Below are positions 1-8,550 of a stretch of 64,000 bases of DNA, in pieces (position 1 is the stretch's first letter; each line of letters starts with the position of its first letter). Below the pieces are notes generated by a model, which saw only the letters and a list, made by a program, of their open reading frames with translations, searched no databases and was not told where the DNA came from. The stretch is taken from assembly GCA_023438065.1 (NCBI GenBank), contig JAEXRH010000011.1, positions 186,001-250,000 of the forward strand. Direction: 5' to 3'. The DNA comes from Spirochaetota bacterium. Lineage in GTDB: Bacteria; Spirochaetota; Spirochaetia; Treponematales; Treponemataceae. The position numbers and the translations under genes were made by a program.

Positions 1-1903
1 CTCGAGCCTCGACCTTCTCGATCCGCACGGACTCGGGGTCGAGCTGTTCGCTCGAGAGGGCGATCCTGCGGTCGATCCGGGACCGGAGCGCGTCCGCGAT
101 CTCGGGATCGAGGCCCAGGCCTTCAAGTTCCTTCCTGAGGGAGACCCTCAGGTCCTCGGCGGCGTCGGGCAACGGGGAGCCGACCGGGGAGTCCGATCGC
201 CCGGACGCCCGGTCGGGACGCTCCGGGGAACTTGACGGCGCGCTCTCGTTCGCGTGGACGAGAAGCGGGGGAAGGCGGACGGCCTCGCGCTTCGGCGCGA
301 CATTGCTCACCGCGGGCGGCGGCTCGAGGCCCGCGGCCGCGAACGCCTCCTGGATCGCCTGGGGCTCGCCCGCGTCGAGAAGGTACACGCCGGGCGCGAG
401 CGCGCGAAGGATCAGGGACGACAGGTGCGCGTTGTTCTCGAAGAGCACCCGGCGGCTTTCGTCGACGCGGAGCACGAATCCGTGGTACAGCGATATCGAC
501 GCGTACCCCCGGTACCAGTCGTCGATCGAGAAAAGCACGTTTTGCGGAATGGGCCGGTCCGACCGGGACTTGAGGAGCGTCGCTATCGACTCCGCCGTCT
601 CACCGAGCTCGAATGCCGATGCGCAGGACCTGCGGGTGATCTCGAAACGGGCGACGATCTGCACGTCCCTCGCCTCCATGCACGCGGCGAGCGGCAGGAG
701 CTCGGCAAGCGAGCCCCCCGGCATGACAGTCACGGAGAAGGCCGGGGACACGACGATCGCGAGCGAGCCGGCGGTATCCTCCGCCCCGAAAACATCTTCG
801 TTTCTCGCCAGGGCCCCGTCGGTCTCGACGAGGATCCCGAACGCGATCGCGACGTCGACGAGGGAAGCTCCTCCCTGATGCAAGGGGGCGTGCGGCGCGG
901 ACTTGTCGGCGTGATCGGGGGATTCGCCCCCGGCGACGGGGCCTGACTCGGGCCGCTCGAGCGCGCGGGATCGAAGCATCGTCGCGAACCGTCCGTATTG
1001 CCGGGCGCCCGGCTCCCTCCCGGCGCGCTCGGAGAGCAGGAACGCCAGGCGCGCGACCGTCTCGCGGTCGTACCTGCCGTCGCCCTCGAGCGCGGCGACA
1101 AAATCGATATAGAGCTGCGCGCGCCGCTGCAGGGCCTCGCGCGGAAGCTTTCCCGTGGCGGCGGCGGCGAGCCACGCGATCCGTTCCGCCCGGGATATCC
1201 GGGCGAAGGCCTGCCATCGCGCGGTATCGGGCACGAGGTTTCCCTCGAGGATCACGAGAAGCCCGAGGTTCTGGAACGCGGCGAGAAGAAGGCGGGAGCA
1301 CTCGGGACGCTCGGCGAGAAGCGGAAATGCGGCTGCGAGCGCGGCGAGGGTCTTCTTCCGGAGGGTCCCGTCGTTCCTGACCGGCTCCCCCGCGTGGAGG
1401 AAGAAACTGTAGAGGGAGGCGAGGGCGATGTCGTCGACCGGTATCTGCGCGAAGGTCGCCTCGCCGCGCGAGACGGGGGACGCGAGCACGTGAAAGCCGA
1501 GACGGGGGAGGAGCTCGTCCTTGAGAAGGGGGTTGAGCGCGTACTCGCGGGAGGCCTCGGCGCTCTTTCGGTAGATGACGAGCCGCTCCTCGAGATTGAG
1601 GATGCGGTCGTAGATCTCGGGGAAGCTCCTCGTTCCCGAGAAGAGCGAGACGATCTTCTGCTGGGTCGGGGACGGAAGCTCGGCTACCGCCGAGAGCACC
1701 ATGAGATCGAATCCGTCGAGCGAGGCGAGGATCGCGTCGCGCCGTTCCCGTTTACGGAGGAAGGCCGAAAGCTCCTCGACGATCCGCTGTTTGTTGAACG
1801 GGGTTTTTACCGCCCCGAGATACATCCGGACGAGATCGAAGAAATACTGGTCCGAGAGGCTGATGAGCGCCTCGCGCCATTGGATTACCTCGTTGGGATT
1901 CAC
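1..1903 (-). CDS. XPB-helicase partner protein (partial, C-terminus beyond window)
   Basis: Reverse translation from a GTG at 1903 stays open for 634 codons to the left edge, so the C-terminus is missing. The GTG overlaps the helicase stop as GTGA, and a GAAGGGGG ribosome site lies just upstream inside the helicase gene. The protein begins MNPNEVIQWREALISLSDQY. It has an alpha-helical N-terminal half (about 1-300), then a Pro/Ser/Asp-rich linker and a region around 400-520 resembling the helicase-associated N-terminal domain of bacterial XPB proteins (motifs like VVSPAFSVTVMPGG and FVLRVDESRRVLFEN). There are no helicase motifs in the visible part. Tight translational coupling implies a partner of the helicase in DNA repair. 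Function is inferred from context; family assignment is moderate. Confidence 0.75.
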   Translation of the reverse strand, partial: MNPNEVIQWREALISLSDQYFFDLVRMYLGAVKTPFNKQRIVEELSAFLRKRERRDAILASLDGFDLMVLSAVAELPSPTQQKIVSLFSGTRSFPEIYDRILNLEERLVIYRKSAEASREYALNPLLKDELLPRLGFHVLASPVSRGEATFAQIPVDDIALASLYSFFLHAGEPVRNDGTLRKKTLAALAAAFPLLAERPECSRLLLAAFQNLGLLVILEGNLVPDTARWQAFARISRAERIAWLAAAATGKLPREALQRRAQLYIDFVAALEGDGRYDRETVARLAFLLSERAGREPGARQYGRFATMLRSRALERPESGPVAGGESPDHADKSAPHAPLHQGGASLVDVAIAFGILVETDGALARNEDVFGAEDTAGSLAIVVSPAFSVTVMPGGSLAELLPLAACMEARDVQIVARFEITRRSCASAFELGETAESIATLLKSRSDRPIPQNVLFSIDDWYRGYASISLYHGFVLRVDESRRVLFENNAHLSSLILRALAPGVYLLDAGEPQAIQEAFAAAGLEPPPAVSNVAPKREAVRLPPLLVHANESAPSSSPERPDRASGRSDSPVGSPLPDAAEDLRVSLRKELEGLGLDPEIADALRSRIDRRIALSSEQLDPESVRIEKVEAR

Positions 1904-3654
1904 CGGCACCCCCCTTCGCCCTCGGGAAAGCCGAGTATCGAGCCCGAGTCTTCCTCCCAGCGGACGATCGAGTACTCGTAGCCCTGCTCGGCGAGGAATT
2001 TCTGGCGGTTCGCGGCGAAATCCTCCTCGACGGTCTGGGCGGTGACAATCGTGTAGAAATGCGAGTCGCGGTCCTTCGGCCTGAGGATGCGGCCAAGGCG
2101 CTGCGCCTCCTCCTGCCTGCTCCCGAACGTACCCGAGATCTGGACGGCGACCGAGGCGTCGGGGAGGTCGATCGCGAAGTTCGCGACCTTCGACACGACG
2201 AGGATCTTCGCCTCTCCCGCGCGGAAGGCGGCGTAGATGCGGTCGCGCTCGGCGTTCGGCGTCTTTCCCGTGACGATGGGGACGCCGAGACGACTCGCGA
2301 TCTCCTCGAGCTGGTCGAGGTACTGCCCGATGACGAGGACCGAGTCGCCCGCGTGCCGCTCGAGGAGGGCGTTGACGACCGGTATCTTCGCGGGATTTTC
2401 GCTCGCGATCCGGTACTTCTCCCGCTGGCTCGCGACGGCGTACTCGATCTCCCGCTCGGGGGATATCTCCACGCGAATCTCCGCGCACCGCGCCGTGGCG
2501 ATCCAGCCTTGCCCCTCGAGATCCTTCCAGGGCACGTCGTAGCGCTTCGGGCCGACGAGGCTGAACACGTCGCCCTCGCAGCCGTCCTCGCGGACGAGGG
2601 TCGCGGTAAGCCCGAGCCGCCTGACCGCCTGAAGCTCCGCGGTGACGCGGAAGACGGGCGCCGGAAGGAGATGCACCTCGTCGTAGACGATAAGCCCCCA
2701 ACCCCGCGAGCGAAAAAGGCTGAAGTGCGGGAACGGGCCTTCCTTCGAGGCGCGCCAGGTGAGAATCTGGTAGGTCGCGATCGTGACGGGCTTTATCTCC
2801 TTCGTGTCGCCCGAGTACTCCCCGATATCCTCGGGCAAGAGGTCGGTCTTGTCGAGAAGCTCGTCGATCCACTGATGGACGGCCGCGACGTTCGTCGTGA
2901 GGATGAGGGTATTCGTCTTGAGGAGCGACATGACCGTCATGCCGACGACGGTCTTCCCCGCGCCGCACGGCAGCACGATGGTGCCGTAGCCGGTACCCGG
3001 ACCGCGGTCGCCGACGAGGGCCTCGGCCGCCTCGCGCTGATAGTCCCGGATGACGAGCGGTTTACCGGAGGCGCAGGTCTCGCGAAGGCCAATCTCGAGC
3101 GGGTCGCCGTCCTTCAGGGGTGCCTCGTCCTTGACCGGCCAGCCGAGCCTGAGGAGCTCCTGCTTTACCGTCCCGCGGTTGAGCAAGGCGAGCCGGAAGG
3201 CGCGCTCGACGCCCGGTTCGGGCATGAGGTACTTCGCCATGAGGCGCGATGCCGCGAGTTCGCGATAGATGGTCTGCGTCGAGGCGAGGAGGAGGAGATG
3301 ATCCTCAGCCGCGTCCTTCGCCTCCTCGCCGGGAACGGGATCGGGCGCGACGAGCCTGATCTTGCCGAAGCGGCTCATGGTCTCGACGATCCACTTGCCG
3401 ACGGCCTGCGGGACGGGAAACCGCGCGAGACCGTCGAGCGTGGCCATGATGCCCTCGGGAGCGAATCCGGCGCTCGCCGCGTTCCACAGCGACAGCGGCG
3501 TGATCCGGTAGGTATGGAGATGCTCGGGCGACTTCTCGAGCTCGGCGAAGGGGATCAGCGCCGCGCGCGCCTCGGCGGCACGGGGAGCGTGCGCGTCGAG
3601 GAGGATGGATCGGTCGCCCTGAATGATGAGGGGATTGGCGGGTTCGTTCGGCAT
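1900..3654 (-). CDS. XPB/ERCC3-like DNA repair helicase (superfamily 2)
   Basis: ATP-dependent 3'-5' DNA helicase of the bacterial XPB type, 584 residues. The first ~110 residues are the helicase-associated domain seen in bacterial XPB proteins. Motor motifs follow: Walker A LPCGAGKT at about 229-236, DEVH at 325-328, TAT at 350-352 followed by the XPB-typical RED triplet, and in the C-terminal lobe QISGTFGSRQEEAQRLGRILRPK (split here as QISGTFGSRQEEAQRL plus GRILRPK; motifs V-VI). The role is nucleotide-excision or related repair by homology to archaeal and eukaryotic XPB; bacterial roles are less certain. The ATG has no Shine-Dalgarno site but lies 8 nt after a -10 box, so it is a leaderless candidate. 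It ends in a 4-nt overlap with the partner gene. Confidence 0.92.
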   Translation of the reverse strand: MPNEPANPLIIQGDRSILLDAHAPRAAEARAALIPFAELEKSPEHLHTYRITPLSLWNAASAGFAPEGIMATLDGLARFPVPQAVGKWIVETMSRFGKIRLVAPDPVPGEEAKDAAEDHLLLLASTQTIYRELAASRLMAKYLMPEPGVERAFRLALLNRGTVKQELLRLGWPVKDEAPLKDGDPLEIGLRETCASGKPLVIRDYQREAAEALVGDRGPGTGYGTIVLPCGAGKTVVGMTVMSLLKTNTLILTTNVAAVHQWIDELLDKTDLLPEDIGEYSGDTKEIKPVTIATYQILTWRASKEGPFPHFSLFRSRGWGLIVYDEVHLLPAPVFRVTAELQAVRRLGLTATLVREDGCEGDVFSLVGPKRYDVPWKDLEGQGWIATARCAEIRVEISPEREIEYAVASQREKYRIASENPAKIPVVNALLERHAGDSVLVIGQYLDQLEEIASRLGVPIVTGKTPNAERDRIYAAFRAGEAKILVVSKVANFAIDLPDASVAVQISGTFGSRQEEAQRLGRILRPKDRDSHFYTIVTAQTVEEDFAANRQKFLAEQGYEYSIVRWEEDSGSILGFPEGEGGCR

Positions 3655-3662
3655 AACAGACT

Positions 3663-3692
3663 ATTCTACCCGCTCAGGCCTTTTCTGGGCAA
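3663..3692 (-). promoter_or_regulatory. Sigma70-type promoter of the XPB helicase operon
   Basis: On the minus strand TTGCCC (3692-3687), an 18-bp spacer and TAGAAT (3668-3663). The ATG at 3654 begins 8 nt after the -10 box, so the predicted transcript starts at or next to the start codon. Confidence 0.6.
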
Positions 3693-3697
3693 GCGTT

Positions 3698-4726
3698 TTA
3701 CTGATACATGATGAGATACGGCCGGGGATTGAGCGCGAAAACCTCGGAGGGCGTCATGATCGGGTTATCCCATCCCGCGTTCGGGATCGTCGGCTTGAGG
3801 AAGAGCTTGAACGATTTGAGCGGCATGTTCTTCGCTTCGGCGTTCATCGCGTAGGTCGTCTTCTTCAGGGTCGGCGACCCGAACCCGTCGGCGCAATGGA
3901 TCAGCTGGACGAGGGGAAAGTCGCTCCTTACCGCCGGCCGGTTCAGGATCATCCTCGGCTTGAACTGGTGGACGACGAGCATCCGCCTTCCGGGGATGCC
4001 GCGCGCGAGCATGTAGTCCTGGATCATCCGCTGGGCTTCGTTGAGCTCCTCGGCCGTCACGGACCCGATCTCCTCCATCGGCTTCGTCGTCCGCCACTCG
4101 GGATCGAGGGCGAGATGCACGTTCGGGTACTCGAGCCAGGGAAGAAGGCGCTTGACCGCGCTCTCCACGGTGTACTTTCCGATCTGGTGGTCGATGTAGA
4201 CGTACCAGCCGCGCGCTCGCGCGAATTCGATGTACTGCTTGACGACCGCGTCGGGGAGGATCCCGATGTCGCCGGCCGGCCAACAGGTGCCGTAGATGAT
4301 GTAGAGCGCGGGTATGATGCCCCGCTCGCCGTTCGCCGCGTCATAGTTCGCCACGAACTGGTTCATGATCGGCTCGAGGTCGGTAAGGGAGTACTGGCCG
4401 AGAATGCCCATGTTCCGAGCGCCGGGTTTGCCGTAGAGGGCGAACACGTCGTTGTTCAGGAGTACGGATTGAAGCCTGGGGGACGAGCGTTCCCACTCGC
4501 GGGCCTCTTCCTGGGTCGGGACGGAGGAAAACGATCCGGTCCTGAGGTCGGCCGCCTCCGAGGCGCCCGTCCAGCGCAGGGCGCGGGGGAAAAGGGGGTT
4601 AAAACGGGGAAGGTCCGCCATCCCGGTTCCGTCGATAAAGGCGGCACTGCTTTCGGCAGCGAGCGCGGATGCAATCAAGATAAACGCCGCAACCACGATG
4701 AAAAACGGCGTTCGTGAGGTATTCAT
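3698..4726 (-). CDS. Exported protein of unknown function, TIM-barrel-hydrolase-like
   Basis: 342 residues starting with a signal peptide (MNTSRTPFFIVVAAFILIAS... cleaving near ALA-AES), so it is exported. The ATG at 4726 has an AGGAG site 8 nt upstream and follows the previous stop by 20 nt, so it is in an operon with the upstream exported protein. The mature part has repeated strand-helix segments with conserved-looking motifs YIDHQIG, LALDPEWR and MLVVHQFKP spaced as in a (beta/alpha)-barrel. DPEW recalls secreted hypothetical proteins of Actinobacteria, from memory only. The acidic and Trp residues suggest a glycoside-hydrolase-like fold, but no catalytic assignment can be made. It is a conserved hypothetical rather than a named enzyme. 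Confidence 0.75.
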   Translation of the reverse strand: MNTSRTPFFIVVAAFILIASALAAESSAAFIDGTGMADLPRFNPLFPRALRWTGASEAADLRTGSFSSVPTQEEAREWERSSPRLQSVLLNNDVFALYGKPGARNMGILGQYSLTDLEPIMNQFVANYDAANGERGIIPALYIIYGTCWPAGDIGILPDAVVKQYIEFARARGWYVYIDHQIGKYTVESAVKRLLPWLEYPNVHLALDPEWRTTKPMEEIGSVTAEELNEAQRMIQDYMLARGIPGRRMLVVHQFKPRMILNRPAVRSDFPLVQLIHCADGFGSPTLKKTTYAMNAEAKNMPLKSFKLFLKPTIPNAGWDNPIMTPSEVFALNPRPYLIMYQ

Positions 4727-4746
4727 TCAGGGCTCCTGTATCCCGA

Positions 4747-5781
4747 TTATCGACCCGTTTTTTTCCGGACTGAAGCGGAGAATAGTCGAATGGCGAGATC
4801 GAGGTGGAAATCTCCGTCGTCGGTCCCGAAGGTTACGCGGTCGCCGGAAGCGCGGCCGTCGATGGGGGTTTTTCGCGCGAGGCGATACAGGAAGGAATTC
4901 CCGTTGGGCCGGTTTTGCGTCACGTCCGCGTAAAGGGCGTAGGTCCCCGGGCCCGTCTTCCTGCAAAGGAGATAGAAGGTCTCGACGAGCCAGCGGTCGC
5001 CCGCGGCATAGGTACGGTCTGCGGTGATGAGAAAGGAACCGTCGCGGGCGATCGCGGAGGAAACGAGCGCCGTCACGCTTTTCGCGACGTCGTACCCGTT
5101 CACGGTGAAGCGCTCGATCTCGCCGCCCGAGACGACGCGCTCGCTCACGCTCGTCGCTCGAGTCGCGCCCGAGTTCACGCCGCCTGCCGTTCCGCCGGTC
5201 GCGCGCAGGGTCGCGTCCCGCTCGCTTTTGATGCGCGCGATCGCTTTCTGCAAAACGGCGGTTCCCGAGCCCCCGAGCCCGCCGAGCGACTCGCCGTCGC
5301 CGCCGGAAAGGAGCGCCGAAAGCTCGTCGACGCCGCTTGAGTCGGCGCTCGAGCCGGTGAGGGCGCCGAAAAGCGGATTGTCCTTCGCGAGGCCGAGGAG
5401 GGTGAGCGCCGAGACGGAGGAAAGATCGTCGGGCAATGCGGAGCCGGACCCCGCGCCCGCAAGGCCGGCCTGGGCTCGCCCGTCTTTCGCCGATCCCGCC
5501 GCGTCCGGGGTCTTTTCCCGCGCGCTCCGCTTCCCGTCGCCGGGAGGCCCGTTCCGCGTTTCCTCGTCCGACGCCGAAATCCCGGGAACCTCGGGGGCCA
5601 AGACGACCGGAGGCTCGACCGGCGCGACCGAACCGCCCGCCCCGTACCTCGGGGGCGAAACCGCGGGAGGGGTGATCGGGTTCGGGGGAAGGTAGCCAGA
5701 CTGCGCGGAAAGGGGAAAGGCCGCGAGAATTCCGAGCGGGAGGAGTGACGCGAGCCGGAAGCGGTGGGCGGTCACGGGCAA
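4747..5781 (-). CDS. Exported protein of unknown function with Pro-rich linker
   Basis: 344 residues from a TTG at 5781, 3 nt after the upstream stop; a GTG two codons in (5775) is equally possible. A signal peptide (LASLLPLGILAAFPLSAQ) precedes a Pro/Gly/Ala-rich, probably disordered stretch to about residue 110. A Ser/Gly-rich helical middle follows, containing repeated LLGLAKDNPLFG-type text. From about residue 200 comes a compact C-terminal beta-rich domain (ERFTVNGYDVAKSV, ADRTYAAGDRWLVETFYLLC, GDRVTFGTDDGDFHLDLAI). I do not recognise the family. It sits between a cytosolic zincin and another exported protein on the same strand, with nearly no spacing, so co-transcription is likely. Confidence 0.72.
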   Translation of the reverse strand: MPVTAHRFRLASLLPLGILAAFPLSAQSGYLPPNPITPPAVSPPRYGAGGSVAPVEPPVVLAPEVPGISASDEETRNGPPGDGKRSAREKTPDAAGSAKDGRAQAGLAGAGSGSALPDDLSSVSALTLLGLAKDNPLFGALTGSSADSSGVDELSALLSGGDGESLGGLGGSGTAVLQKAIARIKSERDATLRATGGTAGGVNSGATRATSVSERVVSGGEIERFTVNGYDVAKSVTALVSSAIARDGSFLITADRTYAAGDRWLVETFYLLCRKTGPGTYALYADVTQNRPNGNSFLYRLARKTPIDGRASGDRVTFGTDDGDFHLDLAIRLFSASVRKKTGR

Positions 5782-5784
5782 GGC

Positions 5785-6570
5785 CTACATGTTCGAGAGG
5801 CTCTGCTCGACCTGGTCGAGCCTCGAGCGGAGCATGGCGATGGTTTTCTCGAGCCGGCGTTTTTCCTTCTCGAGCCGTTCCTTCGGATCCTCGTCCTCGA
5901 CGTTCCGCGCGAGGTTGACCTTCACCGAGTCGGGGCTCCGGTGAGCCGTGAACTGCCGTTCGGCCTCGGCCCGGCGCTCCGGCGTCGGCTGGGAGGCGAC
6001 GACCTTCATCGTTTCCCACCCGAGCGAGGGATTGATCCCGAGGGAGCTCACGCGGACCGCGGTCTTCGCCGCGGTTCGGGGAAGGCAGAGCACCCGGTCG
6101 ACGTAGTCCTCGTACCGGATGCCGGACGCCTCGCAGAGGGAATGCGCCTTCATGAGAAGCTTCCCGAGCTCGCTCATGAGCTTTCCGTTCTCCGCGAGGT
6201 ACTTCGAGCGGATCTCCTCGGTCAGCCGCGAAAGCTCCGGGGATTTATCGATGCCGATGCTGTAGAGGCCCTTCTTCTCGGCCTTCTCGAGCAGCCCGTG
6301 GAAGCACGCCCAGAAGGCGGTCGTGTGCGACTTCGCCGACTGAAGGACCCCGTCGCGCTCGCAGACGAGGTGATGCGCGTACTCGTGAATCGCCGTGTAG
6401 ACGAGCTGGTTGTCTTCCGTGAAGTTCTTGTTGTGAAGGAGAATTTCCCGCGTGTCGGGCTTGTAGAGCCCGTTCACCTTCCTGCTCTTTTTTCCCGTCA
6501 TCGTGACCGAGAACTCGAGCGCGGTGTCCTCGAGCCCGAGCAGCAGCGTCTTTATCTGGTCCTGGTTCAT
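5785..6570 (-). CDS. Predicted zincin metallopeptidase-like protein with C-terminal coiled coil
   Basis: 261 residues from the ATG at 6570, which overlaps the rsmE stop as ATGA; the longer upstream reading is shadow of rsmE. The N-terminal half carries YTAIHEYAHHLVC, an HExxH zinc-binding motif typical of zincin peptidases (SprT/WLM-like cytosolic forms), with no signal peptide. The last ~35 residues (KERLEKEKRRLEKTIAMLRS) form a charged heptad coiled coil. A third zinc ligand cannot be assigned with confidence. Substrate unknown. It is co-translated with rsmE and upstream of two exported proteins. Confidence 0.8.
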   Translation of the reverse strand: MNQDQIKTLLLGLEDTALEFSVTMTGKKSRKVNGLYKPDTREILLHNKNFTEDNQLVYTAIHEYAHHLVCERDGVLQSAKSHTTAFWACFHGLLEKAEKKGLYSIGIDKSPELSRLTEEIRSKYLAENGKLMSELGKLLMKAHSLCEASGIRYEDYVDRVLCLPRTAAKTAVRVSSLGINPSLGWETMKVVASQPTPERRAEAERQFTAHRSPDSVKVNLARNVEDEDPKERLEKEKRRLEKTIAMLRSRLDQVEQSLSNM

Positions 6571-7307
6571 TTGTCCCCGTCCATGAAGCCCGCGCCGGAA
6601 AGCGCGATCGCGATCGCGGCGGTGCACGCCGTCTCGGTCCTGAGGATTCTCGAGCCGAGAGAACATACCGCGCACCCCGAATCCCTGAAGACCGCGCGCT
6701 CGCGCGCGGTCCAGCCGCGCTCGCTCCCGACGACGAGGACGAGCGGGCTCGTCTCGCCCGTCCGCGAGAGATCGGGCGACCGGTAGAGCGGGCAATCGGG
6801 CCGGTCGGTGTCGAGGACGACGATGCGGGCGTGAGCGAGCGAGCGGAAACCGTCGATCGCGAGATCGACCGTGTCCGTCATCTTCAACGCGGGGAGCGCG
6901 GTGCCGCCCGCCTGCATGCAGCCCTCGAGGAGGCCCTCGCGCGCCGCGCCGCGATCGACGAGCGTCGATTCGCGGTAGCTTTTCTCGCCGAGATCCGTTC
7001 CCGCGAGGGTCACCGAGGAAACCCCGAGGCTCGCGACGTCCCGGAGGAGCCGCTTGAGCTGTATCGGGCGGGGAAAGCCGACGACGAGATGGACGGGATA
7101 GAGCGGCCGCGTCGGGCCGGTGGGCCGGAATTCGAAGGAGACGCCCGAGTCGTCGATCGCGGTGATCGTCGCCTCGCCCTCGGGACCGTCGATGATCCCC
7201 GCGCGGAAACGGTCGCCAGCGCCCTTTCTCAGGACCTTTTTGACATGCTGGTACCGGGCGTCGCCGCGGGGGAAGCGCGGCTCGCCCTCGAAAAGGACGA
7301 TATTCAT
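6567..7307 (-). CDS. rsmE: 16S rRNA (uracil1498-N3)-methyltransferase
   Basis: 246 residues beginning MNIVLFEGEPRFPRGDARYQ. It is an SPOUT-class enzyme that methylates U1498 of 16S rRNA with SAM. Seen: the N-terminal PUA-like region with HVKKVLRKGAGD, the central VGFPRPIQLKRLLRDVASLGVSS block, GSERGWTARE replacing the usual GPEGG, and SLGSRILRTETA, the C-terminal SAM-knot signature. The ATG at 7307 was preferred over an upstream start because homology begins there. There is no Shine-Dalgarno site; TATACT at 7323-7318 ends 10 nt before the ATG. It is divergent from the aminopeptidase gene and overlaps the zincin gene by 4 nt. Confidence 0.9.
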   Translation of the reverse strand: MNIVLFEGEPRFPRGDARYQHVKKVLRKGAGDRFRAGIIDGPEGEATITAIDDSGVSFEFRPTGPTRPLYPVHLVVGFPRPIQLKRLLRDVASLGVSSVTLAGTDLGEKSYRESTLVDRGAAREGLLEGCMQAGGTALPALKMTDTVDLAIDGFRSLAHARIVVLDTDRPDCPLYRSPDLSRTGETSPLVLVVGSERGWTARERAVFRDSGCAVCSLGSRILRTETACTAAIAIALSGAGFMDGDK

Positions 7308-7333
7308 TGCGAGAGCGAGTATAGCAGACCGGT

Positions 7334-7362
7334 TTGACTTTTCATACCGGCGGGGATACATT
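7334..7362 (+). promoter_or_regulatory. Sigma70-type promoter of the M29 aminopeptidase gene
   Basis: TTGACT (7334-7339), 17-bp spacer, TACATT (7357-7362). The ATG at 7370 starts 7 nt beyond the -10 box and no Shine-Dalgarno sequence is present, which predicts a leaderless mRNA. Confidence 0.7.
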
Positions 7363-7369
7363 TCTAGCC

Positions 7370-8491
7370 ATGAACACCGCAAGATCGGTCGCCGAGACCG
7401 CGCTCATCGTCGTCGACAAGGTACTCGCCGTAAAGCCCGGCGAGCAGTTCCTCATCATCACGAACCCCTCAGGCGACGTGTACGAGATCAGCCTCGCCCT
7501 CTATCGCGCCGCGCTCGAGCTCGGCGCCGAGGCGACGATCGTCGTCCAGCCCGAGAAGACCCAGCTTGACTTCGCGAACCGCGCGGCCCTCGCCGCCTTC
7601 GGCTCGAACCCCGAGATATGCGCGTCGATCTCGGCGAACAAGATGGGAAAGGACCGCGAGGGGCTCGCCAATCCCCGGATCGGGGCGAACGGTCGGAAGG
7701 TCGACCACGTGTTCCACTGGCTCATGGACGAGAAGAAAACGCTCCGGTCGATCTGGACCCCGGGCATCACCGTGGACATGTTCAGGCGAACCGCGGGCAT
7801 CGACTACGCGGTACTCAAGCGGCGCTGCGACGCCCTCATGCGCGCGCTCTCGGGCGCCGAGGCGATCCGCGTGACGAGCCCTGGCGGAACGGACATACTC
7901 GTTCCCGTCGCGGGGAGATCCCCGATGAGCGACGACGGGGACTTCACCGCCGGAGGGCTCGGCGGGAACATCCCCGCGGGAGAGGTCTTCATCAGCCCGC
8001 TTCCCGGGAAAAGCGAGGGCGTCATCGTTTTCGACGGCTCCATAAGCCACACGGGCGGGGACACCATCGTCAAGGAGCCCGTCCGCGTCACCTATCGGGC
8101 GGGATACATAACCGACATCTCGGGCGGCGAGGAAGCGTCCCTCCTCCGCGCATCGATCGAGGCTGGCGAGGACAAGGCACGCGAGTTCGCCCGGGACGGG
8201 AAGCTCACGGCCGAGGAAGGCGAGTCCTACGCGAAGAACGCGCGAGGCCTCGGCGAGCTCGGCATCGGCCTCAATCCCGCCGCCGAGATACGCGGCAACA
8301 TGCTCGAGGACGAAAAGGCGTTCCGCACCTGCCATTTCGCGATCGGAAGCAACTACGACAACGACGCGGAGGCGATGATCCATCTCGACTGCCTCGTGCG
8401 GAACCCGACGATCACCGTCGTATACCCGAACGGGACGACTCTCGTCGCCGAGAAAGACGGCGAACTGACCGAGGAATCGGGCGCGCGATAA
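7370..8491 (+). CDS. M29-family aminopeptidase
   Basis: 373 residues, the usual length of thermophilic-type (AmpS/AmpT/PepS) M29 aminopeptidases, which are cytosolic two-metal enzymes removing N-terminal residues. Seen: the N-terminal domain with PGEQFLIITNPSG and an Asn/Lys-rich segment, GGNIPAGEVFISP around residue 200, and a C-terminal metal cluster GIGLNPAAEIRGNMLEDEKA then CHFAIGSNYDND and MIHLDCLV. These hold the family's Glu, Glu, His, Tyr, His and Asp ligands. The first ATG at 7370 was chosen because the upstream in-frame start would overlap the -35 box of a clear promoter. It is transcribed divergently from rsmE and 59 nt before the dehydrogenase gene. Confidence 0.9.
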   Translation: MNTARSVAETALIVVDKVLAVKPGEQFLIITNPSGDVYEISLALYRAALELGAEATIVVQPEKTQLDFANRAALAAFGSNPEICASISANKMGKDREGLANPRIGANGRKVDHVFHWLMDEKKTLRSIWTPGITVDMFRRTAGIDYAVLKRRCDALMRALSGAEAIRVTSPGGTDILVPVAGRSPMSDDGDFTAGGLGGNIPAGEVFISPLPGKSEGVIVFDGSISHTGGDTIVKEPVRVTYRAGYITDISGGEEASLLRASIEAGEDKAREFARDGKLTAEEGESYAKNARGLGELGIGLNPAAEIRGNMLEDEKAFRTCHFAIGSNYDNDAEAMIHLDCLVRNPTITVVYPNGTTLVAEKDGELTEESGAR

Positions 8492-8550
8492 AGAGCGCGA
8501 CCTGACGTACAAAGAGCGAGAGGCGGCGCTTGCCGCGAGGAGACGATGAA

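Noticed and set aside
254..1981. Long plus-strand and minus-strand frames at 254-946, 998-1981 and 600-1301
   Set aside because: They are out-of-frame shadows of the open minus-strand frame that starts at 1903 and runs off the left edge; their Arg/Gly-rich composition is typical of GC-rich antisense frames.
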